DNA of 22,998 nucleotides from Trichinella spiralis (GCA_000181795.3 CM012954.1:15303289-15326286), one strand, 5' to 3'. Numbered from the stretch's first letter, positions 1-10,839 are shown. The notes: generated by a model not told the origin, from the letters alone. Translations and numbers: made by a program.

Positions 1-203
1 TTTGACGTTCTCCTCTAATTCATTTACAGTTATAACATTTCCTTATTGATAAGCATTATTTAAATTTGCATACAGTTTATACTGTATTGTACATACAACA
101 AAAACAGTTTGTTTTAATATACAATTTCAAGTTCTGTTTTTTCCTCCATTTTCATTCTTTACTGTAAATGTTCACAGAAATAATGGTTGAATTCAATTTG
201 ATA

Positions 204-1390
204 CCGTGCTTTGCTATGCCTTCGTGTTGAATAGGGCATGATTTGAAACTACACACACTAATTAATTAACGTGGCATGGAAGCGTTATCAATAGCGGAGC
301 TCATGTTCATTGGATTAACGTGGGGAGCACGGGCCTAGGTAAAGAGTTGAAAGCGCGCTGCGGTGCTATGACATGTATGCTTAATTTTTCTAGCGGATTG
401 TGTTGAATGCTTGAAATTTTTATGAACCGCAGAATTTTTGTAATAACTTTCCCTTCAATGAATAAAACGAAATGAGAAAATCAATAATGAGCCCATAAAT
501 AATTTGTACAACATCAGTAAGAACAGCAAAGTACCATTCTTTGGTTTTCCTTTACGTTTTCTAAGTCGGAAGTTCGTAGTTAACCGTAAATGACTTGTAT
601 ATTATGAAATAAGTTCATCAAATAGTGCTGGCGTTCAAACTTTCCTTTATTTGATGATAATCTGTTTGGCTTTTTCTATAATAGCGTTACAGTCGTCTGG
701 GTCGTTGAATGCCGTGCTTTGCTATGCTTCAGCGTTGCGCGGGGGTTTATATGCATTGCACGTATTAATTAACGTGGCATGGTTACGTTATCAATAGCGT
801 AGCGCTTGTTCGCTTGATTAACGTGGCTAGCTAATGCCTGGGCAAAGCGTTGAAAGATCACTGCTGAGTTATGAATTGTACGTTTAATGTTTGGAGCGGG
901 TTGTGGTGAATATTCACAAAACACACATAAGATGAAGCTGGTATGAGGCATTGGTTTTCTTGTAATTACTAATCGTTGATTTCATGAAATGAAAAGTACA
1001 TCCCAGTAATTTGCTCATAAATGATTTGCGCTGCACATCTTAGAAGAGCTGGATACTGCTTTTTCAGTTTTCCATTTTTTAATTCAAAAAATTACAAACG
1101 TATTGTAATTGTCTTGTATATCATCAAATAAGCTCATTAAATAATGCAGATTTCGAAAATCTCATTTCTTATGTTATTCTGGTTGGTTTTTTGTACAATA
1201 GCCCTTCATCCGTGTTGGACGTTGAATGCCGTGCTTTGCCATGCTTTAGCATTGCGCGTATTAATTAACGTGGCATGGTTGCGTTAGCAATAACGCAGTT
1301 AATTCCGTTAATTCGCTTGCGGTGTACGGGCCTAGTCAATGCATTTACTTTACTGCTGCAGTGTTTATAATTGTACTTTCAATGGTAACA
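204..1390. repeat. Decayed tandem repeat, about 510-bp unit, 2.3 copies
   Basis: CCGTGCTTTGC recurs at 204, 712 and 1229, and attaattaacgtggcatgg recurs exactly at 261-279, 764-782 and 1260-1278. GTTATCAATAG follows in the first two copies (284, 787), with GTTAGCAATAA in the third (1283). CCCATAAATAATTTG near 492 pairs with GCTCATAAATGATTTG near 1012. The offsets are about 508 and 517 bp. The core is richer in GC than its surroundings, and the rest of each unit has drifted far more. No reading frame is shared. The nature of the unit is unknown. Confidence 0.75.
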
Positions 1391-2459
1391 TGACATTTTC
1401 CCTTTTCCTCAACAATTCGAGAATTTCTAATGTTTATATATATATATGTATATGTGGTTTCTTTCTATTTGATTTTCGTTTGATTGCATTCATTCCTCAT
1501 ATCTTTTAAATGGTTACTTTGTGTTAATAAAATATTTCCCTGGACATGAGTAGCGCATTATGATAAAAATATTATTTTTATGCGACGTGTTGTATCTAGA
1601 TTATTTAAATTAATATAATTTTAATGCTTGCGGCAATGTTTCCGTTTGCCTTTTTACGATTCACAGCTGCATTTTAATTTTATCATTTGTTTGTTTGTGC
1701 TTTAGGTTTATTTTAGGTATGGAATTCTTTGGAATTCATCTTTTTCGGAATTGTATTTCTTTTGAAATGCACTTCTTGCATTTGTTCCTCATATTAGATT
1801 CTCATACGTTCATCTCCCAGAGCAAAAACGCTGCGTTGCTCTGGATAGTTGAACGTTAATATTCATAACATTGTGAAAATGATTTTTCGTCTTTGATGTA
1901 GATTGGAAATTTTTGTGTAATTTAATAAAAATGTTTTTCATACTGCTGCCGTTTTCTAATAAAACGTTTTTAGAAAGTAATTAAAAAATTACTGGCACAT
2001 TTCGAAACCAAATAAGTGTTTTGCTGATGAATGCCATTCTTGAACTCATAGTTCAGCATTCCTCAACTCTAGAATACAAATGCTAACTGTACTCTCTTAA
2101 TAAACGCAAAATATGCATGTAGTGTTTTTTCAAAAAACTGCAGCTCAGGCAAAATTGACTTCATCGTTTGAATCAGAACGACATCTACTGAACATTTTCA
2201 TTTTCGATTTCAATTGTAATTTTAACATTATTCAAGCACCCAGAGGAAATTTCTGACAATTTCATAGGTATTTAAGAATGGAATAATGACAATCCGAAGT
2301 TCAAATGTAAAATATTACGTCATCATCATAGCTTTACCTAATTATATCAGTAATAACTTCATATATATCATTATTTGCTTCCACAAAATGCTACGTCAAA
2401 ACCATGCACGTTCTTCCTAATGAGCAATTAGTACACTTTATAATAATGTTTCTATACCG
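1391..2459. other. AT-rich spacer with a hairpin, no gene seen
   Basis: Non-coding by eye. It holds a (TA)n tract near 1434-1454 and a perfect 9-bp inverted repeat, CCAGAGCAA/TTGCTCTGG, at 1817-1825 and 1836-1844 with a 10-nt loop. I see no open frame worth reporting. Confidence 0.6.
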
Positions 2460-2640
2460 TTACGCTAAAACTGAGCAAAAATGAATTCACATCACCCAAG
2501 GCAATGTCATATTATTCTATTTCCTTGAAATTCAAATACTTTCGACAATGTCATCTTCACGCTTATTCATAGTCTTCATAGTAAACAGCGTAAAGAACGT
2601 CCCTCAAGAAGTGCAATAAAATCTCCTCTTCAGTATAATC
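2460..2640 (+). repeat. Decayed copy of the sequence at 6152-6330
   Basis: Shared landmarks keep the same order and nearly constant offset (3684-3694 bp): TTACGCT, ACC-AAGGCAATGTCATAT, TCATC-TCA-G-TTATT and TCAAGAAG-GC, then a CTCTTCA stretch. The 6152 copy lies in a long open frame, whereas this copy is closed by stops in that frame, so it is a dead copy. Confidence 0.6.
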
Positions 2641-3339
2641 GATGGTTAAAAGGTTAGTGATTTTTACAGTTATACTAACGTTCTATGTAGGTATCACAAC
2701 AGACAATATGTTGGTTGCAAATTAATACACAAAGAATTCGCCAATCTGAAATTCTCATTATACGCAACTAGCATGCGTGAGTTTCCCCAAATGGAACACC
2801 TTGCGTATATTCGTAAAGGAATCATTTAACATTTGATGCCTCAAACGATATTTTTTGCATTTCTGCGATCAAATTTCCTCCATTTATGGCCATTTTGATT
2901 AATTTGATCGAAGGTGTTTCCAATCGGCATGATCTTGACATAGAACATCCGACAATACTAACTTTATATTAATTTATCTATTTATAATGTACCATTGGAA
3001 GAATTTCCAACGATATTTTGCTTTCACTTTGAAAAATACCTGATTGTCCTATTATATGCTTTTCATATCTTTTATTTGTTAAAAACTATCATTTCAGGCA
3101 TTACTATGCCTTTTCATCATTTCAGGCATTACTATGCCTTTTATATCATCTTTATTGATCAATCAGCTTAGCAATGATATGAAAAGTATGGTTCTTTGAG
3201 TATATTTTCGCTTTCCAACACTCCTGGCATACCGCTTATGAAAATGCATTGAAAATGGAATAGTTTGCGTAAGCCTTAATTGGAAATGCAATACAAATAA
3301 ATTAATTAACAATCCATCACAAGTGAACTTATAGATACA
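2641..3339. other. AT-rich spacer with a 28-bp tandem duplication
   Basis: No gene seen. ATCATTTCAGGCATTACTAT and the next seven bases are repeated exactly, head to tail, at 3088-3114 and 3116-3142 (unit 28 bp). Such near-perfect identity in otherwise drifted DNA points to a recent slippage event. Confidence 0.7.
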
Positions 3340-4160
3340 ATGAATTAGCTAAGCTGCCAAGAAAATTTAACATTTATAGAAGAGAGGAAGTGAATATTGC
3401 GTCAGAATTGCATTCTCCTGTCATAATTTTCGCTAATATCTATTTGAGAAGAGTAGTCAAACAAAGAAATTACGCTTAAAAAAATTTGAAATTTTAAGCA
3501 TACTGTAATAAAAAACGAAAGTCAGGAACAAATTTTGTTTGAAGGAGATACTTCTGTTCGCTCGATTATTTGAACATTGGCAATAAATCTTTGCAAATTC
3601 ATTTATCTTGCATATTTATTTAATTGTATATTTCATTTCTTTTCTTTTCAATGGTACTAATATTGCATATTTCTTAGTTCATTGTTTTGTGAAAAATCTC
3701 CAAAAAATTTTTTTCGAAACTTCTTCTTCTTCTTTAATAGAAATTATTCGAAATGATGAAGAATAGTGCTATGCAGCATCAGCATGAAACTGTCGCGTAG
3801 TTTTCGAATAAATGGCTATTTAATTAGCGCACTGCGCCTATCTTAATACATAGGGAAGCTGCCAATCTCTAACTACCTCAAAACATAACTAGGATGTGTG
3901 ATTTTCATCGAACGTAACATTTTCCTCTTTTGAGTTTGGAATGCAATCAAACTACGCTGCTTTTTGCAATATATAACTTGTTTCAGCAATCCATTTTTTC
4001 TTCATTTTTATTCTGTTTTGATAAATTTGTTGGATGTTGTTTCAGAACAAGCAGAAATGGAAATAATTTGCTCAACATACTCATTTCCTATTTACATATC
4101 TTTTCATTATGCTTGATATAAATGAATTTTCAACATTATCTTCCTTTAACATGGATTAAT
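3340..4160. repeat. Segmental duplication, copy 1
   Basis: Collinear with 4600-5510. Matches include AAAATTTAACATTTAT (3362) with AAAATTTGACATTTAT (4627), GAAATTACG (3466 and 4813), AAAGTCAGGAA (near 3518 and 4864), TATCTTAAT (3839 and 5334), and GTGATTTT followed by GTAACAT (3898/3914 and 5384/5400). Offsets of 1265, 1347, 1346, 1495 and 1486 show a few indels. There is no reading frame in either copy. Confidence 0.65.
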
Positions 4161-4599
4161 GCCTGAATGTCATAACGTATTCCTTGCATGTCTCTCTTTG
4201 TTCAAAAACTAATCATTTCATTCAATACCATGTAGTACATGATATTTATTATTCAATTAGCGTTTTATTCATACCAAACATGTCCCTCTTTGAATTGTAT
4301 TTCGCTTTTTAACTGTACCTATGTGCCTCATGTGACAATGTGGTTTTAATGTGGTAGCTTGCTATGGCACGTGTGTAAAATTGAAATAATAATAATTAAA
4401 TTAAATAGTTAACACAACTAAATGTCCGCATCCATGATATTTTTCTCAACCGCTTGATATTCACTTTAAAGTTCTATGAAAATAATGAAACGTTGATAGG
4501 AGTGTGCACGAATTTGTTATTGCATTTGTTATTATTGATAGCAGTAGCCCCTGGAATAAATGCTCATAAATTTTGAATAATATGTGATCAATGATTTTT

Positions 4600-5510
4600 T
4601 GAGAAATTTATAAAACAACTGATTTCAAAATTTGACATTTATGAAAGGAATAAATGTAATATTGCAACAAATTTGCATTTCCATCTCTTTATTTACTTAT
4701 TATATTTATTTGTATATATTTATATTTAATATATAATATATTTTATAGTATATTTGTATTTATTGCGTTTATTTATTTAGAAATTATCACTTCAGAAGCG
4801 CCATTAATCGAAGAAATTACGTTTGAAAATTTTGAAGATTTAAGATGCTGTACATGATAAAGAAAAGTCAGGAAGAAATTTTGATTGATATGATTTTTTC
4901 GCTGAAATTTTTAAATGCATTGTAATAAATTTTTTACAAAATGCCTTTCCTTGCATTTTTATTTATTGTCTATATATTGTAATTCTTTTGTTTTCTTTTC
5001 CACCAATGTTCCATTTTATTTCAAATTTTAAGTCAATATCTCACCAAATACTACACAAGCAATTTTGAGGCAAAATTTGTTGTTGTTTTCTAAATTTTTC
5101 CAATTAATTGATATGATTTTGAGAGTAAATCGTTTTATGGATCTATTAGTAAATGCCTTGGACTATTTTTGCCTCTGCTGTTTTTTGGCGAACGGTTGAA
5201 GCCTTTTTTTCTTAATTTATACTTTTGTTGTTGAGTTGTTTTTCACATCGTTGAATGATACTGTTATTCAGGGTTTCATGAGAAAATGCCCATTGTTTTT
5301 GCAATAAATATGTAGTAAATGTGAGGCATTGTCTATCTTAATCTATACTATTCTGCTGCTTTCTTGAAACAGAATCAGTATGCGTGATTTTTAGTATATG
5401 TAACATCATGGCATTTGAGTAAATTGTGTATTCAAAATGAGCAGCGCAGTGCAATATTTTACATGTTTGATCAATCTAATTTTCCTTCTTTAACATTCAT
5501 GAAGAATACA
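4600..5510. repeat. Segmental duplication, copy 2
   Basis: Partner of 3340-4160. It has gained an extra AT-only stretch near 4690-4780 (ATTTAT/TATATT), which explains the jump in offset from 1265 to 1347. It is non-coding. The region between the copies (4160-4600) has no gene either. Confidence 0.65.
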
Positions 5511-5587
5511 CTTAAAAATAAATTTATCTATATTGTATTATATTACATAAAGGACTAATACATACGAAGTAACTTTCATTATTAAAA

Positions 5588-5967
5588 CCTTTAATGCCCA
5601 AGGTATCAATTTTGATACATAATGTTTTATGCAGCATAGCTATTCACTAAAACGTGCTTGTTAGCCATTCTTGTGTTTACGAGCTCTTGACACTGGTCTT
5701 AACAATATTTTATTGCCAATTTTCTTCTCATCTTTGTAGAGTTTTTATAATGCACCCTACTGTACATGTAGATGAGATGAAAAAACATGAATTTGCATTT
5801 TGATGCATAAATTGAGAACTGAGCAGAAATTAAAAATAATAATTTTTTAATACTAAACCTTGATGTGAAGATGGTGCTAAAATTGACAGCAGTTTCCAAA
5901 GTTTTAAGGTGCTGAGTACAGTTGCTTAGATTACCTGTATCAATTTTGATCCAATCTGCTTTAACGG
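5588..5967. mobile_element. piggyBac-like MITE, about 380 bp
   Basis: The ends form terminal inverted repeats. CCTTTAATGCCCAAGGTATC and the following 12 bases (5588-5619) match the reverse complement of 5936-5967 at 23 of 32 positions by eye, without gaps. TTAA lies 2 bp outside the left end (5582-5585), fitting the TTAA target of piggyBac elements, and CCYTTAAYGCCC-type ends are known in that superfamily. No transposase frame is present, so it is non-autonomous. Family assignment rests on remembered end motifs. Confidence 0.5.
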
Positions 5968-5987
5968 AAAATGCACATTATATTTAC

Positions 5988-6113
5988 TCCCCTCAACGCC
6001 CTCATAATTGCTTGGATTACGATTATCACTTTCCTCAGAAAACATAATATGTCTAAAACGCATATTAAAAAAAGACTGTTCCACAGAAAAAAATTTGTGT
6101 CTGAAGGGGTTAA
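5988..6113. mobile_element. Possible second piggyBac-like end pair
   Basis: Just right of the MITE, CCCCTCAACGCCC (from 5989) differs from the MITE start by transitions within CCTTTAATGCCC, and CTGAAGGGGTTAA (6101-6113) could be its far end with a TTAA target. The inverted match between these ends is weak, about 8 of 13. It may be a remnant of another insertion or a subterminal repeat of a larger element. Confidence 0.25.
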
Positions 6114-6127
6114 AGAAATGTTCGATT

Positions 6128-6152
6128 GTAATGTAATGTAATGTAATGTAAT
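6128..6152. repeat. (TGTAA)5 microsatellite
   Basis: Five head-to-tail TGTAA units immediately before the duplicated block at 6152. Confidence 0.8.
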
Positions 6153-6176
6153 TACGCTTTTAGGATTAACAGTGAA

Positions 6177-6736
6177 TTGATTTTACCTAAGGCAATGTCA
6201 TATGCTAATTCCGTCGACTTGACCCTGTATAAATTAGAAGAATTTCATCCTCATGGTTATTTAGTCTTTCAGTGTGTTGAGCAGCAGTCAAGAAGAGCGT
6301 TCTGCTCTTCTCTTCAATACTATCTTCAGAAACTGTTATTTCATTTCAGACCTTCTATTCTTTTCTGTTCATATATGCTTCACATAAAACAACCTGCTAA
6401 TCACAAATGCAGTGCGACCAATATTGTGCAAGATGAATGTACTGAGAAATCCATCAGAATAATTGGTGAAATCTACTACTGCCCAGTACATTATCCAAAA
6501 TTTTGTCGAATAGTTTATCCACAGTACCGGTACCAATACTTATGTACAGCCTCATTGAATTCCCCAACAAATCTTCTTTCTAATGGTGAGTTACTGAAAC
6601 CGAATTACCGTGTTAGTATTAATCACGTAACTTGTGGAAGTGTTTTAACGGTTTCCAACGTAACTGATGCTTTTTCTGTATGGTTGAACTTTAATTTTTG
6701 CACTTCATTAAATTTATTTTATCTTAGCTTGTAGGT
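6177..6736 (+). pseudogene. Long open frame, unrecognised, possibly an exon or decayed gene copy
   Basis: The frame is open for 185 codons, unusual for DNA this AT-rich, but its first codon is TTG and there is no good ATG context. The middle has several cysteines and aromatic residues, for example IGEIYYCPVHYPKFCRI and YPQYRYQYLC. Acceptor-like TTTCAG sites occur near 6270 and 6349, and a good donor AATG|GTGAGT at about 6586. An exon of about 6350-6586 within a larger gene is therefore possible. Its first 180 bp have a dead relative at 2460-2640. I cannot name a family. It may be a real exon, a decayed gene copy, or part of a repeat. Confidence 0.3.
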
Positions 6737-7780
6737 CTTTAATGATATTCCCGCTAAAAACCATCAGATTTCTATTTTTTTACTAACATTCATTCTATGC
6801 TTGGATGTAGGAGCAAAATTAATAATTTCCAGTAATGAGAGTTAAAAAAAGGAATTCATTTCAGAGATTCTTTAGAAATTGTATGTAATAAAATTTCATT
6901 TTCCGTTAACTGGTTCTTCCGCTTTTCTTTCAAAGATATCTATTATCCGCCTAAATATATGATGGTAATATAAAATATGACGTAGTATAAAGAATGACAA
7001 TTTCGATTTTTTTTACAACATACAACAATTACATTTGTTAATATAACAAATTGAACCAGTAATGCTAATGTACTAATTGAAATTGATGAAATGAATTTCC
7101 ATACTATTTGCACTGTTCATCAGCTTACATGCCTTTAAGCAAAAGAACTCTGATTATAACAGACAAATTAATAAAACTACACTTATAATTTATGCTATTA
7201 CGCTCTCACGCAGCAAAAATAGGTTGCATATCCAAAGGCAACTTTACTTACTATCATACTATATGGCAGAATGCCGCCTTTGTGGTCACTTATTTAGTTT
7301 GACTTCATAATAGAAGGCTCGTAAATTTAATCACACTCTTGTATATCGTCTATAATTAAAATGTAAGTATTATTCGATAAGGTGCAGATATTCTATGCAT
7401 GATTTGCCTAATATGACAAATAAATTTGGTTTTTCCGGTTTATTACTTACATTGAAATATTCCAATTTCCATGTTACTTTTGTTTTTTATAGTAACTGCA
7501 GACAAACAAGTATCATATTAATATAGCAATTACTTGATCCTTGAAACTACAACCCTTCAGCATTTTCTACATGCTTGAATTCAATTGCATATTATAAACA
7601 AGTAAGTGATACAATAAATATATGGTTATGTATTGCGGATTTGCATGTTTATCATCAGATAAACAAATATGCAGTATCCATGTTGTAAAAGATAACTGAA
7701 GACGAATAACAGTGCTTGATAATAATATTAAAATTCATAGGATTTGTTTTTAAATTTCTAATTCCTAATTACTTTTCCAG
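6737..7780. other. AT-rich spacer, nothing recognised
   Basis: No frame, repeat or RNA signal that I can support. If the blocks on either side belong to one gene, this would be its intron. Confidence 0.5.
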
Positions 7781-7783
7781 AGT

Positions 7784-7836
7784 GGGAATTGTTGGAAATG
7801 CATACATAGATCTGACAAAGGAAGAAAGACAATATG
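7784..7836 (+). CDS. Exon-like block, family unknown
   Basis: A short block bounded by a good acceptor (CTTTTCCAG, with CAGAG as alternative) and a consensus donor TAT|GTAAGTAG. The frame that ends in phase 0 at the donor reads VGIVGNAYIDLTKEERQY, a well-mixed composition unlike the surrounding low-complexity translation. The next coding-like block (from about 8137) is compatible in phase. No family recognised, and chance splice signals are a real alternative. Confidence 0.3.
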
Positions 7837-8136
7837 TAAGTAGAAGACATTCATTGTTCTATCTATATTTCAGTCATTTCGAAATTTTGAAAACTTTTAC
7901 TAATACATGACATTCATGGTGAAAAATTAAAAGTGACTACTCCACTGCAAGTAAATAATGGCATATATACAGCAACGCTGATATGAGAGGTGGGTGACTT
8001 GGATGTTTTCATTGTGAAAATTTAATGGAACTCAAACTCATGTGAAAAGCCTCTTTTATTGTCAGTGTATCACAGAAGCACTAATCAGAAATAATAGACA
8101 ATCCGGCGTTCACTAACAACCTAACTGTATCCAGAT

Positions 8137-8580
8137 TTCTACGGCGATGACACCTCAAGATATAGATGTCATTGAAACGAAGAAGTTGTATTCACGTATT
8201 CATTCTCACAGAAAAATGCACCGGTTACTTACAACACTATGGCCAAGTAACAAATGCGTTCGCAATCATGCAGTGTTTGGTTGCCGGTTTAATTTTGTCA
8301 TTGGTCTCAGAAGTTGAAGATACAAAAAAGGCTTACAAAATGACACTGTTTGAGTTTGACCATTACTAAATCTTCTGATGTTGAAGCCATTCACAACTGT
8401 TTTAAAATGATTCGAGAGGTCGGTTTGTTTTTCTAGTGAACCTTCAAAAGATCTATAGCGCTTTTAAAGCTTTCAACGAGAAACTGATTGCGTATGCTAC
8501 GCTTAAGAACCAAAAATACGGCCACCTTGACACGCTGCATCAAACGAGATGCATATCGTGCAATATAATTCAGTTTTGAC
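8137..8580 (+). pseudogene. Coding-like stretch, apparently broken
   Basis: Begins after a TATCCAG acceptor-like site. Protein-like pieces appear in more than one frame, such as TPQDIDVIETKKLYSRIH, EVEDTKKAYKMTLFEFDHY and FKAFNEKLIAYATLKNQKY, separated by interruptions. This pattern fits a decayed gene or transposon-derived sequence. The last piece faintly recalls hAT/ZBED-type transposases, but I would not assign it on that basis. Base composition is more balanced than the flanks. Confidence 0.3.
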
Positions 8581-8589
8581 GTTTTTCAT

Positions 8590-10170
8590 TCTTTACCGCC
8601 AATTTTTAGAGACTTTGTAGCATATTATTGAGTGGAAAGATAGCAGCACTGCCTTTAAAGCAGAGCAATTACCAGTTTCATTATGTTGAGGCATTTTTGT
8701 TATTTTGTTGGCGATTCTTAACAAAGTGCATTCTTTAACCTTGCTGCTTTGAAAACCTCTACGGAACTCTCGTGTTGATGCATTGCAACGTTGTGAAAAA
8801 ATGAATTCTGCAAGAATAGTGGTCTAAATTAGAGGAGTGTTTTTGTGAGATTTGGGAAAGCTGTACGGGGATTTATATCCGCCACTCCCTATAATTTAAA
8901 CGCCTCTGTATGTATATTTTACAAATATGAAGGAATATAATTATTTCTTTTTACAAAATTTTCAATACACACCTTCGTTTTGATTCCTAATCCATAATTA
9001 ATTTTCTGCTGATAAAGTGTTGTTCAGCCACAATAGATTCCACAAGAAAAGATTTTATCTTGCGCCATACTCAACATCAGTAAGTACTGCTTATCATACC
9101 ATTTCAAAGCACATTGAAATGTTTATAAGACTGCCAGGTACCTAAGAATAAGGAAATCAGAGAAAACAGCTAAGAGCAACAATTGTGCAGCTATATTATA
9201 AACAATCGACTGCCTGAAGTTATGGGGGAAGACATAATAGTGATGGTGGGTTGGGGACGGATTTGGAAGTAGGGAGCTGAAATGGAGTGTAGAGAAGAGG
9301 ATTTTAGTCAGATTGCAGTTTATAAAGGGATCAGACAGGCAAGCTGGATAAAAAAACACGTCATAGTGACAGTCAACGGCACGTGAGACAGTAATCTGCA
9401 CATGATGCAGTAGGCAGAGTTTGTTGGGAAAATAGATGCAAAATAGGGAAGCTGTGGAAAGAAAGTGTAGTCGTGGCGGCTTCTGTAAAATTGTATTTGC
9501 TAATCATGTAACCTATTTTTTGTTGGGTTAACGCGGGAATATGAAGCATGGCAGAAAATCATCAGACGCCTCGTTGTGTGCAAATAAGCACAAACGGCAA
9601 AAAGCACAAGCGACATAAAAGTATATCAAGAATTCAGGCATGAATCACAAAGCAATTAATTAAAAGTACATGCAAATCTGCAGGTATTAACCTAACTGAT
9701 GAAAGTTAACTTGACTGCACTACATCTTCAACCTTGTCAGTGAAACAAATACAAGTGTCATTTCAAATAAACGACGTAATTCCAACAGACAGTTTCATCT
9801 TACACGAGCACAGAATACAAAGCAAAAAATATAAACTACATAAAGCAAATAAAATGAGGAAAAGAAAAAGCATCTAATAATAAGAATTTAAAGTATAATT
9901 CATAAATGAAATCAGTGAAAAATACTTAATGATAGAAAATACAGTACTGTACATTATTTGAATTGACAAATTAAGGATAAGAAGGTTACTAAGTAATACT
10001 AAGATTTCGAGATTACTAACACTAAGGTTACAAAGTTTTTACTGTTGAAGACGATAAATTTTTAAATTTTCAGTTGTTAAGCTTCAAATTTCATTTTAAA
10101 CTGAGCAGGTCGATTACACTAAGCGCAGAGTGCTTTTTATTATGCAAAGCAGAAAAATACTGTTTTCATA
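8590..10170. other. Intergenic, no gene seen
   Basis: AT-rich sequence. About 9220-9310 is purine-rich on the plus strand and creates a low-complexity open frame on the other strand with no ATG. No RNA gene or element was recognised. Confidence 0.5.
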
Positions 10171-10432
10171 CAGAAGTTATTTATTTTTATTATCACTGTA
10201 CATTGTTTTTGAAACTGAACAACATAAAGACATGAGAAAAATCAAAATTTGTATATAGTGAATTTTGCTTGTCGGAGGGCGCAACCAATGTGCACACCCA
10301 TTGTTTATATTATGTTGACATTAGGTTCTAATTCATTATTGTGTAGCATATTCAACTTACGTAAGTCGGCTTTTAACGTTGCATGCGCAGTGTCTGACAT
10401 TTATGCAAATAGGGGCCGTTTGAAAATTGCCT

Positions 10433-10753
10433 TCATAATAGCCATTCACAAGGTATATTGACTTTGTAGACTAACAGCAGCGTTGAACGATATTTGCCAA
10501 GTTCATTTGTGCATATGCAANNNNNNNNNNGATTGCGTTGCATATATCCAGATCCTGCGCTGTATTTCTGACATTCCTTGATATAATCATCATCTAGATC
10601 AACACCCTTCGGTGCTTTCACGACAGTCATGCAGGCGTTGTTTTTCATCCATCCCGCGGTTTTGGTAAAAACATCGTGTGGACATTTGAAGATCACACTG
10701 TCCACTAAGTAGGCGAGCAGCATAATAGCAATCAGCTTCTTCATTTCGGACAT
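10433..10753 (-). CDS. Small secreted six-cysteine protein, family unknown (contains assembly gap)
   Basis: The ATG at 10753 opens a 106-codon frame if the 10-N gap (10521-10530) is exact, ending in TGA at 10435-10433. MSEMKKLIAIMLLAYLVDS is a clear signal peptide: a charged start, a hydrophobic core at about residues 7-17, and cleavage likely after about residue 19. The mature part is about 87 residues with cysteines at 24, 41, 61, 79, 81 and 102, consistent with a disulfide-stabilised extracellular protein. WMKNNACMTVVKAPKG and DDDYIKECQKYSAGSGY are readable landmarks. I do not recognise the family. The part after the gap, from CICTNELGK onward, is less certain because the gap length may be arbitrary and the end could belong to an intron. 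An alternative start at the fourth residue is possible. A 5' UTR intron lies just upstream. An AATAAA on the same strand at 10185-10180 is a plausible end signal. Confidence 0.55.
   Translation of the reverse strand: MSEMKKLIAIMLLAYLVDSVIFKCPHDVFTKTAGWMKNNACMTVVKAPKGVDLDDDYIKECQKYSAGSGYMQRNXXXXCICTNELGKYRSTLLLVYKVNIPCEWLL
10521..10530. other. Assembly gap (10 N)
   Basis: Ten undetermined bases inside the secreted-protein reading frame. On the coding strand ATATGCA occurs shortly before and shortly after the gap, and ATATGCAA/TTGCATAT flank it as an inverted pair. Misjoined or collapsed sequence is therefore possible, and the real gap length is unknown. Confidence 0.95.
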
Positions 10754-10764
10754 GTCGATAATTT

Positions 10765-10839
10765 CTAAATGTAAAAGAAAAGAAAATATATTTATTTGTA
10801 TCGCACAATAAGGAATAATGGAAAATTGGCTAATTTTAC
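10765..10839 (-). other. 5' UTR intron of the secreted-protein gene
   Basis: The donor is GATCG|GTAAAATT (10840/10839) and the acceptor is TTTTACATTTAG (10765), giving 75 nt. The downstream exon begins AAATTATCGAC and reaches the ATG after 11 nt. No ATG opens the upstream exon in frame. The acceptor sits so close to the ATG that it could equally receive a spliced leader. Confidence 0.5.

Noticed and set aside
204-1390. Idea that the 510-bp units are spliced-leader or snRNA genes
   Set aside because: The first copy has TAATTTTTCTAG, faintly like an Sm site, and CTAG|GTAAAG like a donor, but neither is kept in the other copies.
8461-8580. hAT/ZBED transposase remnant
   Set aside because: Only one short stretch vaguely resembles that family; without a search it is not enough for a call.
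9123-9401. 92-codon minus-strand frame
   Set aside because: The first codon is GTG, composition is low-complexity, and it is the complement of a purine-rich tract with no protein-like motif.
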